Positions 1-7,092 of a DNA stretch of 12,577 nucleotides are shown here, in pieces. The position numbers were made by a program, and so were the translations under genes. This stretch comes from Smithellaceae bacterium (GTDB taxonomy: Bacteria > Desulfobacterota > Syntrophia > Syntrophales > Smithellaceae): the NCBI GenBank assembly GCA_028701435.1, contig JAQVQT010000040.1, positions 1 through 12,577 of the forward strand, given 5' to 3'. A model generated the notes under the pieces. It made no database searches, was not told where the DNA came from, and saw nothing but the letters and a program-made list of their open reading frames with translations. Each line of letters begins with the position of its first letter. Positions within the stretch are counted from its first letter, which is position 1.

Positions 1-1
1 G

Positions 2-2122
2 GGCCGCTTGCTTTTGCTGATCGGCGAGAAAGGGGAACGTCTCCTCCAGGATCTGGAGACCCATAAGATTTTGAAAAAATTTCAATCCCGGTACTTCGAT
101 CTGCCGCAAGATGGAAAATATCTGGCGGAACTCATCGGCGAGAGAGACTTCAAAATATGGGAGACCAGAGCGGATAAAGAAATTTTAAACTATCGGGAGC
201 CTTCCGGATCCATCAATAGCTTTACGATTTCCAGCGATAACCGGCATCTTGTGCTGTGTGTGGACAACCGCGTCAAACTGATCGATATCGCCTCCGGGAA
301 AGAAACGCGCTCTTTTACTGTTTCCGACACCGCAAATATTCACTCGGCTCAAATATCGTATGACGGCCGTTATCTTGTCGCTTTTTATCGTGACGATGTT
401 CAGCAACCGAAAAAGCTTCGGGCGATTGTGAAGATATGGAATCTGGAGACAAATCAGGAGATCGCGAAAATCAACAACGCCAGATATATGCTGGGTTTTA
501 AATTTTCGCCTGACGGCAGGTCGCTGCTTGTCGGTGACCATACCGACCGGGCCGACAGCGTCTGGCTTATTGATCCGGCGACCGGTCGAATTCAGAAAAC
601 ATTGAAAGGAAACGACACGATCTGGGCAACGGCCTTTTCCGCGGATGGACGATTCCTGGCAACCGGCGATGCCGACGGAAGTATCATCGTCTGGGATGTG
701 GCGGCGGGCAGACGGAAAATGTTTGTCTCCGGGCATAAAAACGGTGTCCGGAAAATTGATTTTTCATCTGACCATCAGCAGCTTGTGTCGACCGGTGACG
801 ACGGCCCGGCCCGCATCTGGGATATCGCAACCGGTAAAGAAATTGCGCAGTTCTTTTCCTTTGCCGACGGCGAATGGATTACCATCACACCGGAAGGATA
901 TTTCAACGCTTCGGCCGGCGGAGCCAAATATCTGAATGTGCGTCTGGGGAACCGGATCTATTCGATCGATAATTTTTATGAAACATTTTTTAACCCGGTT
1001 TACGTTGCTTCCGTTCTGCAGGGCAAAAAGGTGAAAATGACAGCCGATATCCGAAAAGGGATTTTGTCTCCTCCGGATGTTCGGATCCTATCTCCCGAAC
1101 CGGGCGGGGAAGTGAATGCGGATACGCTGACGGTAAGGGTTGCGGCCAAAGATACCGGGGGCGGTGTCGATGAAATAAGGCTTTATCATAACGGTAAAGC
1201 CGTCGGTGAAGATGGAAGAGCGGTAAAGATTGTATCCCGGGATGCCGAAATCATAAAAGAATACAAGGTATTGCTGGTGGATGGTGTAAATACTTTCCGG
1301 GCCGTAGGTTTCAGCACGGACAGAACGGAATCAAATCCTTACGAACTTGTTGTCAAGCTCTCCGCGCCGGCCAGGGATGTCTCCCTGCACGTTCTCGCGG
1401 TGGGAATCAATCAATATAAGAACCCGGCTTTGAATCTTAATTATGCTCAGCCGGACGCCGGAGGAATTGCCGGCTTTTTCCGTCAGAAAGGAAGGAATTT
1501 ATTTAAAAATGTTCATATTACGGAAATCTATAATGAACAGGCAACGAAGGCAAACATGACGGCAAAATTAAAACAACTGCAAAACACATATCCTCAGGAT
1601 GCCGTATTGATTTATCTGGCCGGTCACGGTGAAAGTATAAACGATAAATGGTATTTCATTCCTCATGAATTAACCTTTCCGGAAAGAGAGAACGAAGTCA
1701 AAACAAAAGGGCTTTCCTCGGATGAACTGTCGGGATTGATTAAGGGCATCAAGGCACAGAAGATACTGGTTCTGGTTGATGCCTGTAAATCCGGAGCAGT
1801 GCTTATCGCCTTCCGGGGGTTTGAAGATCGTAAAGCGCTTTCTCAGCTGTCAAGATCGACCGGTGTGCACGTCATTGCGGCGTCAACAAAAGACCAGTTT
1901 GCCGCGGAAGTAAAGGATCTGGGCCATGGCGTATTCACGTACACGATTCTGGAAGGATTACGGGGTAAGGCGGCCGGCGGCGGTAAAACCATTACCGTAT
2001 TAAAGCTTCAGGCGTATCTCGACGAACAATTGCCGGAAATCACCAGGAAATACCGGCAGGAGGCGCAGTATCCCGTAGGGGATAATCAAGGAATGGATTT
2101 TCCGTTGGCGATCGCGAAGTAA
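2..2122 (+). CDS. WD40-repeat / caspase-like (peptidase C14 fold) protein, 5' partial
   Basis: The reading frame is open from the left edge, so the true start lies outside the window; residues here are numbered from the TTG at position 8 (704 codons). Residues 1-285 hold about seven beta-propeller repeat ends (for example VKIWNLET, IIVWDVAAG, ARIWDIATG). They are followed by a WITITPEGYF segment of the kind found in bacterial WD40/caspase proteins, an Ig-like stretch at about 350-455 and a caspase-fold domain at about 458-700. The catalytic dyad is visible: His540 in LAGHGE and Cys593 in VDACKSG. In this family the propeller is thought to sense or bind a partner and the protease domain to cut a target; the substrate here is unknown. 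The stop is TAA at 2120-2122. No signal peptide can be judged because the N-terminus is missing. The DNA is more AT-rich than its neighbours. The nearest gene downstream is a universal stress protein 126 bp away, with no evident functional link. Confidence 0.9.
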   Translation, partial: GRLLLLIGEKGERLLQDLETHKILKKFQSRYFDLPQDGKYLAELIGERDFKIWETRADKEILNYREPSGSINSFTISSDNRHLVLCVDNRVKLIDIASGKETRSFTVSDTANIHSAQISYDGRYLVAFYRDDVQQPKKLRAIVKIWNLETNQEIAKINNARYMLGFKFSPDGRSLLVGDHTDRADSVWLIDPATGRIQKTLKGNDTIWATAFSADGRFLATGDADGSIIVWDVAAGRRKMFVSGHKNGVRKIDFSSDHQQLVSTGDDGPARIWDIATGKEIAQFFSFADGEWITITPEGYFNASAGGAKYLNVRLGNRIYSIDNFYETFFNPVYVASVLQGKKVKMTADIRKGILSPPDVRILSPEPGGEVNADTLTVRVAAKDTGGGVDEIRLYHNGKAVGEDGRAVKIVSRDAEIIKEYKVLLVDGVNTFRAVGFSTDRTESNPYELVVKLSAPARDVSLHVLAVGINQYKNPALNLNYAQPDAGGIAGFFRQKGRNLFKNVHITEIYNEQATKANMTAKLKQLQNTYPQDAVLIYLAGHGESINDKWYFIPHELTFPERENEVKTKGLSSDELSGLIKGIKAQKILVLVDACKSGAVLIAFRGFEDRKALSQLSRSTGVHVIAASTKDQFAAEVKDLGHGVFTYTILEGLRGKAAGGGKTITVLKLQAYLDEQLPEITRKYRQEAQYPVGDNQGMDFPLAIAK

Positions 2123-2248
2123 GGCATAGGATATTCCCCTGAACAAGGGTAAAAGGCATTTTTTGATCCGGCTCTTAATTGTTGTGTTTCTTGGTGCTTT
2201 TGTTTTATAGGAAGAGACAGTGGTCATCACGATGAACGGGAGGCGGGT

Positions 2249-2659
2249 ATGCGCGAGTTTCGAAATATTCTGTACGCAATGGATCTGGACGCGGAGACTT
2301 TTTCTTCCGTAGTGCAGGCGCTGGAATTCGCCCAGCTTTTCGGAAGCCGGATTCATATCCTCTATGTCAATGATCCGCAGGCCGGCTACCGCCATCCGGC
2401 GGATCACGAAGATGCCGTGGCTTTGAAGGTCAAGGAAGCCGCGCCCGAATCCCTGCTGGAAAATCTGGAGGTTGTTTACGCCGTCTCCAAAGGCGACATC
2501 GCCAAAGAAATCGTCCAATACGCCCGGGAAAATCGAATCGACCTGATTATTGTCGGGCATAAACAACGCAGCAAACTGTATGCATCGATGTTTGACAGCA
2601 CGGATGTCCATGTCATCGACGAAGCCCAGCTGCCCATTTTAGTCTTTCCGGAAGCGTAG
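2249..2659 (+). CDS. Universal stress protein (UspA family), degenerate ATP motif
   Basis: This 136-residue protein has the length and layout of a single Usp domain. An N-terminal beta strand with an acidic residue (NILYAMDLD) is followed by a helix (ALEFAQLFGSRIHILYV), and the C-terminal half has the DLIIVGH strand and the closing LPILVFP strand. Usp proteins are cytoplasmic and often dimeric, and help cells through starvation or stress. The ATP-binding form uses G-2x-G-9x-G-S/T; here G103 is kept but the next two glycines are Q106 and D116, followed by S117-T118. Nucleotide binding is therefore doubtful and the protein may belong to the non-ATP-binding group. The ATG at 2249 is chosen because GGAGGC sits at 2239-2244; the ATG at 2232 is out of frame. 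It is followed at once by a hairpin and, 80 bp on, by the DapB-like gene on the same strand. Confidence 0.88.
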   Translation: MREFRNILYAMDLDAETFSSVVQALEFAQLFGSRIHILYVNDPQAGYRHPADHEDAVALKVKEAAPESLLENLEVVYAVSKGDIAKEIVQYARENRIDLIIVGHKQRSKLYASMFDSTDVHVIDEAQLPILVFPEA

Positions 2660-2679
2660 ATCTTCTTTCAGGGAAGATC
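2659..2679 (+). terminator. Hairpin after the universal stress protein gene
   Basis: A perfect 7-bp inverted repeat (GATCTTC 2659-2665, GAAGATC 2673-2679) with a 7-nt loop begins at the last base of the usp stop codon. There is no clean T tract after it, so it may be a weak terminator or an RNA-stabilising hairpin rather than an efficient intrinsic terminator. Confidence 0.4.
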
Positions 2680-2704
2680 CTCTTCAGAAGCGGTGGCAGC
2701 CTGA

Positions 2705-2724
2705 CCGCGCGCAGCCGCGCGCAG
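2705..2724 (+). repeat. Tandem 10-bp repeat / GC hairpin just before the dapB-like RBS
   Basis: CCGCGCGCAG occurs twice in perfect tandem (2705-2714 and 2715-2724). Because GCGCGC is self-complementary, the copies at 2707-2712 and 2717-2722 can pair around a 4-nt AGCC loop. The stem ends directly at the ribosome binding site GAGGAGG (2724-2730), so folding could affect translation of the next gene. Confidence 0.55.
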
Positions 2725-2739
2725 AGGAGGATTTTACCC

Positions 2740-3531
2740 ATGAAAATCAAAAAAGACGCCAATCAAAAAAAAATCAGGATCGGCCTTTTCGGTTTCGGCA
2801 AAACCGGCCGTCTGGTGGCGGAAGAATTTTTTCAGGACGGCATGTTTCATCTGGAGTGGGTGGTCAGGAAAACCCACAAGGATAATCACAAATACGCATC
2901 GCGGCTCCTGGGGCATGAAGGGGACGACGCCAAAGTTTTTTCGGTGGATGAAGTATCCCCCGCTTTTTACCGGCAGCACCCGGTGGACATCATTGTTGAT
3001 TTTTCAAGCGCCGCCGCCCACCGGCAATACGAGTCCGCCGCCGACACGGGGATCAAGATCATTTCCGCTATTTCGAAGTACCGGGCGGAAGACGTGGAGG
3101 ATTTACAGCGGATGTCCGAAAAAACGGCGGTGCTGTATTCTCCGAACATCACCCTGGGCATCAACTTTCTGCTGGTGGCGTCGCAGATCCTTCAGAGAAT
3201 CGCTCCGCACGCGGATATTGAAATCGTGGAAGAACACTTTCGCGGCAAGAAGGGGGAATCCGGCACCGCTTTGAAAATAGCGGAGATTCTGGGTCTCGAA
3301 AAGGAAAAGCGCGTCAATTCCATTCGCGTGGGAGGAATCGTGGGCAAGCACGAAATCATTTTCGGACTGCCCAATCAGACCATCCGCCTGGTGCATGAAA
3401 GTATCAGCCGGGCGGCGTTTGGCCAGGGCGCCATTTTTGCCGCCAAATGGTTGATCCAGGCCCCGCAGGGGCTCTATTCCATGGAAAACATCATCGTGGA
3501 TATGTTTAAGAAAAACATTCCCGTTTACTAG
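2740..3531 (+). CDS. dapB: DapB-family reductase (4-hydroxy-tetrahydrodipicolinate reductase-like)
   Basis: The 263-residue product has DapB size and order: an N-terminal Rossmann domain with GFGKTG (18-23), a DIIVDFSS strand (about 88-95) where DapB has its D-F-(S/T) motif, and a C-terminal substrate domain. DapB reduces 4-hydroxy-tetrahydrodipicolinate with NAD(P)H in lysine and diaminopimelate synthesis. The substrate signature is altered. Against E. coli DapB, the catalytic His is kept (H166, equivalent to H159) and Lys is kept (K170, equivalent to K163), but the second His is F167, and the V-D-A-P-S-G-T stretch is one residue shorter and reads K-G-E-S-G-T. It is thus a divergent DapB or a related imine/enamine reductase; the symbol rests on family only. 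The start is supported by GAGGAGG at 2724-2730, 9 nt upstream. A run of nine A (2765-2773) falls within the first 12 codons. The TAG stop overlaps the stop of the opposite-strand pycB gene. Confidence 0.8.
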   Translation: MKIKKDANQKKIRIGLFGFGKTGRLVAEEFFQDGMFHLEWVVRKTHKDNHKYASRLLGHEGDDAKVFSVDEVSPAFYRQHPVDIIVDFSSAAAHRQYESAADTGIKIISAISKYRAEDVEDLQRMSEKTAVLYSPNITLGINFLLVASQILQRIAPHADIEIVEEHFRGKKGESGTALKIAEILGLEKEKRVNSIRVGGIVGKHEIIFGLPNQTIRLVHESISRAAFGQGAIFAAKWLIQAPQGLYSMENIIVDMFKKNIPVY

Positions 3532-5456
3532 AGTTCCATCATCATCAACGGATCGCCGATTTCCACGGACGAGCCGGGGGACGCAAAAATTTCCGAAACC
3601 TTGCCGTCCACGTCCGCCGTGATATTGGTCAGCATTTTCATGGCTTCCAGGACGACCAGCGTGTCGCCGGCGCCGACTTCGTCGCCCACCGCCACGGGAA
3701 TCTGGTTGACGACGCCCTTCAGGGTTGCGCGGATGTCGCCTATTCTGGCCAGCGCTTCGATTTCCTTGGCGGAAAGCGCCACGGGAGTCTTCGGCTTTTC
3801 TCCCTCGCCCTCGGCCGGCGTGGCGACGGGTTCGGGATGGTAATCCACGCCCAGATGCGTCATGTACGAGCCGTCCTTGGTGCGTCGGGAAGGCCCGATT
3901 TCAATGGTGTGCAGCTTGCCGGTGGCGTCAGGAAATTCAAATTTGTCGCCGATGCTGAATCCGCCGCGCCGGAACCACACTTTGGGCGGCAGCACCCAGG
4001 TCTTGCCGAATTTTTCCTCAAACTTGAAAAAGCCCACCGCGTCGTTGGGATGCTGCAGATACAGCACCAGCTCGTCGGCGGTGGCCTTCCGGCCGATGGC
4101 GTGCTCCAGGATTCGTTTTTCGACGTCCAGATCGACGTCTTCGATTTTCTGGTAGCCGGCTTCCCTTCTTACAATTTTTTTCCAGTCCTTTCCGAAGACC
4201 GCTTCATAAATCTCCGGCGCCGGCTTGTAAAACGGAAACTTGCCGTAGCGCTCCAGAAGCAGATTTTTCAAATCATCACTGGCGTCCCGGTAGCGCGCTC
4301 CCTTCACGACATTGTTGGCGGCCGTGGTCCACAGAATCTGCGAACCGGGGGTGACGCTCCAGAAGTTGCCCAGTTCGACCTGCACGCGGGGCAGCTCGTT
4401 TTGCAGGATTTCCGGCATGCGGTTCAGAAAGCCGCCCTTTTGCGCCTGTTCAAAGCTGGACCCCGTTGCGCCGCCGGGCAGCTTGTGGGTTTGCACCGTC
4501 GGGTCAAATCCGAAAAACTGCGATTCGAAATCCCGGTAGTAGGGGCGCTCGCGCCGCAGTTTGTTGGACGCGTCGATGATGGCCTGTTTGTCCAGCCCGA
4601 CGGCGGAGTAGCCGTAATCTTCCAGCGTGTTCACCACCGTCAGAAGCGGCGGCGGTCCGTAGAAGCCGGTAAGCGCGTGGTCGCTCGCATCCACGATTTT
4701 CGCGCCGTTTGCGACGGCGGCCACGATGCGGCCGATTTCGTTGCCGTCGGTATTGTGTCCGTGGTAATGAATCAGCAGATCGGGATACTTTTGTACAATG
4801 GCGCGCACCAGCTCGCCGATTTGCCGGGGGGACCCCAGTCCTCCGTGATTTTTAATGGCCAGCAGAATGTCCGGACCGGTCACGTTCAGAATTTCACCGA
4901 TTTTCCGAAGGTAGAACCGATGGGTATGCTCAGGCCCCGTCGAGAAGCAGACGGCCGCTTCGAGAATTCGCCCCGCTTTTTTGACTTCTTCGTAAACGGG
5001 GATCATATTGGGAATATAGTTTAAAAAGTCGAACACTCGCCAGACATGGACACGGCGGGCAAACGTCTCCACCGTCAGCCGGATGATGTTTTCCGGATAC
5101 GGGCGGTAGCCGAACAGATTGATGCCGCGGCACAGGGTCTGGAAAAGCGTGTCGGGCATCAGTCCCGCGAGCACGTCCAGTTTTTCCAGCGGATTCATCT
5201 GCCGGCGCAGCAGATCGACGTGCACCGACGCGCCGCCCGTGATCTCCAGCGAAAAGAAGCCGGCTGCGTTGCGCTCCGGGGCGACGAGCATCTGCGTGTG
5301 GGGCATGATCCGGTTTTTAAAGTCCGACTGCGAAAGGTCCCTCTCGGTATTGGTGAGGTAGTACCCTTTTTGTCCGCGCATTTTGTTCAGAATGGATGTA
5401 ACCCCGGCGCTTTCAAGATTCCGGGGGGTGATCCGTCCTTCCGGCCAGTTTTTCAT
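3528..5456 (-). CDS. pycB: Pyruvate carboxylase-type carboxyltransferase with C-terminal biotin carrier domain (subunit B)
   Basis: The 642-residue protein has a carboxyltransferase TIM-barrel (about 30-320), the conserved PYC/OADA C-terminal region (about 330-480), a linker barrel like that of pyruvate carboxylase (about 480-555) and a biotinyl domain (about 575-642) with EAMKM, biotinyl-Lys being K607, 35 residues from the end. It would move the carboxyl group from carboxybiotin to a keto acid, probably pyruvate, giving oxaloacetate in the cytoplasm. Retained residues include R39-D40-x-x-Q43, R110 in CRGIN, Y117, the metal-site histidines in H230-x-H-x-H234 and K202, which aligns with the carbamylated Lys. 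Unusual changes are IKNHGGLG for the common IKDMAGLL and SQSDFKNRI after RD. There are no membrane segments, which argues against a sodium-pump decarboxylase alone. AAGGAG lies 8 nt upstream of the ATG. It is 33 bp downstream of pycA and surely co-transcribed. Substrate identity is inference. Confidence 0.87.
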   Translation of the reverse strand: MKNWPEGRITPRNLESAGVTSILNKMRGQKGYYLTNTERDLSQSDFKNRIMPHTQMLVAPERNAAGFFSLEITGGASVHVDLLRRQMNPLEKLDVLAGLMPDTLFQTLCRGINLFGYRPYPENIIRLTVETFARRVHVWRVFDFLNYIPNMIPVYEEVKKAGRILEAAVCFSTGPEHTHRFYLRKIGEILNVTGPDILLAIKNHGGLGSPRQIGELVRAIVQKYPDLLIHYHGHNTDGNEIGRIVAAVANGAKIVDASDHALTGFYGPPPLLTVVNTLEDYGYSAVGLDKQAIIDASNKLRRERPYYRDFESQFFGFDPTVQTHKLPGGATGSSFEQAQKGGFLNRMPEILQNELPRVQVELGNFWSVTPGSQILWTTAANNVVKGARYRDASDDLKNLLLERYGKFPFYKPAPEIYEAVFGKDWKKIVRREAGYQKIEDVDLDVEKRILEHAIGRKATADELVLYLQHPNDAVGFFKFEEKFGKTWVLPPKVWFRRGGFSIGDKFEFPDATGKLHTIEIGPSRRTKDGSYMTHLGVDYHPEPVATPAEGEGEKPKTPVALSAKEIEALARIGDIRATLKGVVNQIPVAVGDEVGAGDTLVVLEAMKMLTNITADVDGKVSEIFASPGSSVEIGDPLMMMEL

Positions 5457-5489
5457 AACCGTTTCTCCTTCATGGTGTGGTTCGGTCCG

Positions 5490-6938
5490 CTAAAAGGCAT
5501 AGGGATTGATTTTTTTCGAGTGAATCTCCGCGATCAGCCGGGACAGCTTGGCGATTTCCCGTTCGGTGTCGGGATAGTCAAAAATTTCGGAATGTCCGTC
5601 GAGGTAGCCGGTGGTAAATTGGCCCTTGCGGAAGTCCGGCTCATCGCAGATGGACAGATAAAATGGAATCGTCGTTTTCGGTCCGACGATCAGGAAGTCC
5701 ATGAGCGCGCGCTTCAGGCGCTGAATGGTCTGCTCCCAGGAATAGCTGCGCACGGTGAGTTTGACCAGGAGCGAATCGTAGTCGGTGGGGATTTTGTAGC
5801 CCTGATACACGATGCCGTCGAGACGGATTTCCGGGCCGCCGGGCGACTGATACACCTCGACGCGCTTGCCGCCTTCCGGCATGAAGTTGTTTTTGGGGTC
5901 TTCGGCGTTGATGCGGACCTGAATGGCTTTGCCGACCAGATGGATCCGTTCCTCCGGAATGTTCAGCGTCTCGCCTTCGGCCATCAGAATCTGCTGGCGG
6001 ATGATGTCGATGCCCGTGAGAATTTCCGTCACGGTGTGCTCCACCTGCAGGCGGGTGTTGACTTCCATAAACCAGAATTGGTTGGTTTTCGGATCCACCA
6101 GAAATTCCACCGTGCCGGCATTGACGTAACCCGCTTCGCGGGCCGCCCGAATGGCCGTCTGGTGCATGGCGTCAAGCACGTTTTTCGGCAGGTCGGCCGG
6201 CGCGATTTCCAGCAGCTTCTGGTGGCGGCGTTGAATGGAGCAGTCGCGCGTTCCCAGGTGCATCACATGACCGTAGGCATCGGCCAGAATCTGTACTTCG
6301 ACGTGACGGGGCGACTCGACGCATTTTTCGATGTAGATGCGGTCGTCGTTGAAGGCGGAGCGTGCTTCGGAGCGAGCCTGCGGCAGTTGGGAGCGGAGTT
6401 CCTCTTCACCGGCAATTTTGCGAATGCCGCGCCCGCCGCCGCCGGCCAGCGCTTTGAGCATGATCGGATAGCCGTGCGTTTTGCCGAAGGACACGGCCTC
6501 CAGAAGGCCCGCATCGCCCGCGGAAAGCGTGCCGGTTCCCGGAATAAAGGGAATGGAGGCTTTTTTCATGATGTCGCGGGCGACGACCTTGTTGCCCAGA
6601 TCGCGAATGACCGGGGGGGGAGGTCCGATAAACGTGATTCCCGCATCGACGCAGGCCTGGGCCAGATCAGGATTTTCCGACAAAAAACCGTAGCCCGGGT
6701 GAATGGCGTCCGCTCCGGCTTTTTGCGCCGCCGTGATGATTTTGTCAATATTCAGGTAATCCCTGCGCGGCCCGTCACCGATCAGAATGGCCTGATCGGC
6801 AAATCGCAGAAAATACGCTTCGCTGTCCGGTTTTTCATAAACCGCGACGGTGGAAAGCCCCATTTCGCGGGCGGTGCGGATAATGCGCAAAGCGATTTCC
6901 CCCCGGTTGGCCACCAGTAATTTTTGGATTTTTTTCAT
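5490..6938 (-). CDS. pycA: Biotin carboxylase subunit (pyruvate carboxylase subunit A / AccC family)
   Basis: The 482-residue product is a full ATP-grasp biotin carboxylase. It has an N-terminal domain starting KLLVANRGEIALRI, HPGYGFLSE at about 80-88, the glycine-rich ATP loop KALAGGGGRG at 162-171, RDCSIQRRHQK at 231-241 and the catalytic EVNTRLQVEH at 292-301. It uses ATP and bicarbonate to carboxylate biotin, here presumably K607 of the pycB product. The longer frame reaching 7004 adds 22 unconserved residues; ATG at 6938 is preferred because it gives the standard family N-terminus and lies 47 bp downstream of a strong promoter -10. At about 480 residues it is longer than AccC (about 450) and matches PycA. 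Pairing with a keto-acid-type carboxyltransferase, not with accB/accD, favours a pyruvate-carboxylase role over fatty-acid synthesis. The C-terminal tail ends SKKINPYAF. Confidence 0.92.
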   Translation of the reverse strand: MKKIQKLLVANRGEIALRIIRTAREMGLSTVAVYEKPDSEAYFLRFADQAILIGDGPRRDYLNIDKIITAAQKAGADAIHPGYGFLSENPDLAQACVDAGITFIGPPPPVIRDLGNKVVARDIMKKASIPFIPGTGTLSAGDAGLLEAVSFGKTHGYPIMLKALAGGGGRGIRKIAGEEELRSQLPQARSEARSAFNDDRIYIEKCVESPRHVEVQILADAYGHVMHLGTRDCSIQRRHQKLLEIAPADLPKNVLDAMHQTAIRAAREAGYVNAGTVEFLVDPKTNQFWFMEVNTRLQVEHTVTEILTGIDIIRQQILMAEGETLNIPEERIHLVGKAIQVRINAEDPKNNFMPEGGKRVEVYQSPGGPEIRLDGIVYQGYKIPTDYDSLLVKLTVRSYSWEQTIQRLKRALMDFLIVGPKTTIPFYLSICDEPDFRKGQFTTGYLDGHSEIFDYPDTEREIAKLSRLIAEIHSKKINPYAF

Positions 6939-6984
6939 AAACGCCCTTTCTTCCTTAGTTGAGATGACGCCTCTGTATGTAGGG

Positions 6985-7014
6985 GTTATACTTGCCCCGC
7001 CCAAGACCTGTCAA
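6985..7014 (-). promoter_or_regulatory. Sigma70-type promoter for pycA-pycB
   Basis: On the minus strand a perfect -35 TTGACA (7014-7009) is followed by an 18-nt spacer and a -10 TATAAC (6990-6985), a 5/6 match. Transcription would start near 6978, leaving a leader of about 40 nt before the pycA ATG at 6938. The position in the divergent intergenic region is right for the operon. Confidence 0.75.
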
Positions 7015-7037
7015 GCACAGAGTCTTGCAATGATGAT

Positions 7038-7066
7038 TTGATTATTTTGATGAAATATTTTATCGT
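7038..7066 (+). promoter_or_regulatory. Possible promoter for the CoA-transferase/GNAT fusion gene
   Basis: TTGATT (7038-7043) and TATCGT (7061-7066) are separated by 17 nt, each a 4/6 match to sigma70 consensus, in an AT-rich stretch. The start point would be near 7073, about 20 nt before the ATG at 7093. It is weaker than the opposing pycA promoter. Confidence 0.35.
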
Positions 7067-7092
7067 GTCGCACGTTGATTGAGGGCGTTCTT

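Noticed and set aside
2123..2248. Possible promoter before the usp gene (TTGTTG and a TTTTATAG-like element)
   Set aside because: The spacing and matches are poor and the stretch is simply T-rich, so it could not be told from chance.
2765..2773. Run of nine A near the dapB-like start as a programmed frameshift or phase-variation site
   Set aside because: The annotated frame reads straight through to a full-length family protein, and A runs in Lys codons are common; there is no second frame to shift into.
3837..5024. Long open frame (395 codons) on the + strand inside the carboxyltransferase gene
   Set aside because: It lies antisense to pycB, has no recognisable domain, and is explained by GC-rich codon structure of the real gene.
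5046..6920. Long open frame (624 codons) on the + strand across pycA and the pycB 5' end
   Set aside because: It spans two clearly real minus-strand genes, and its composition (rich in F, H, G, R and Q) is typical of an antisense shadow.
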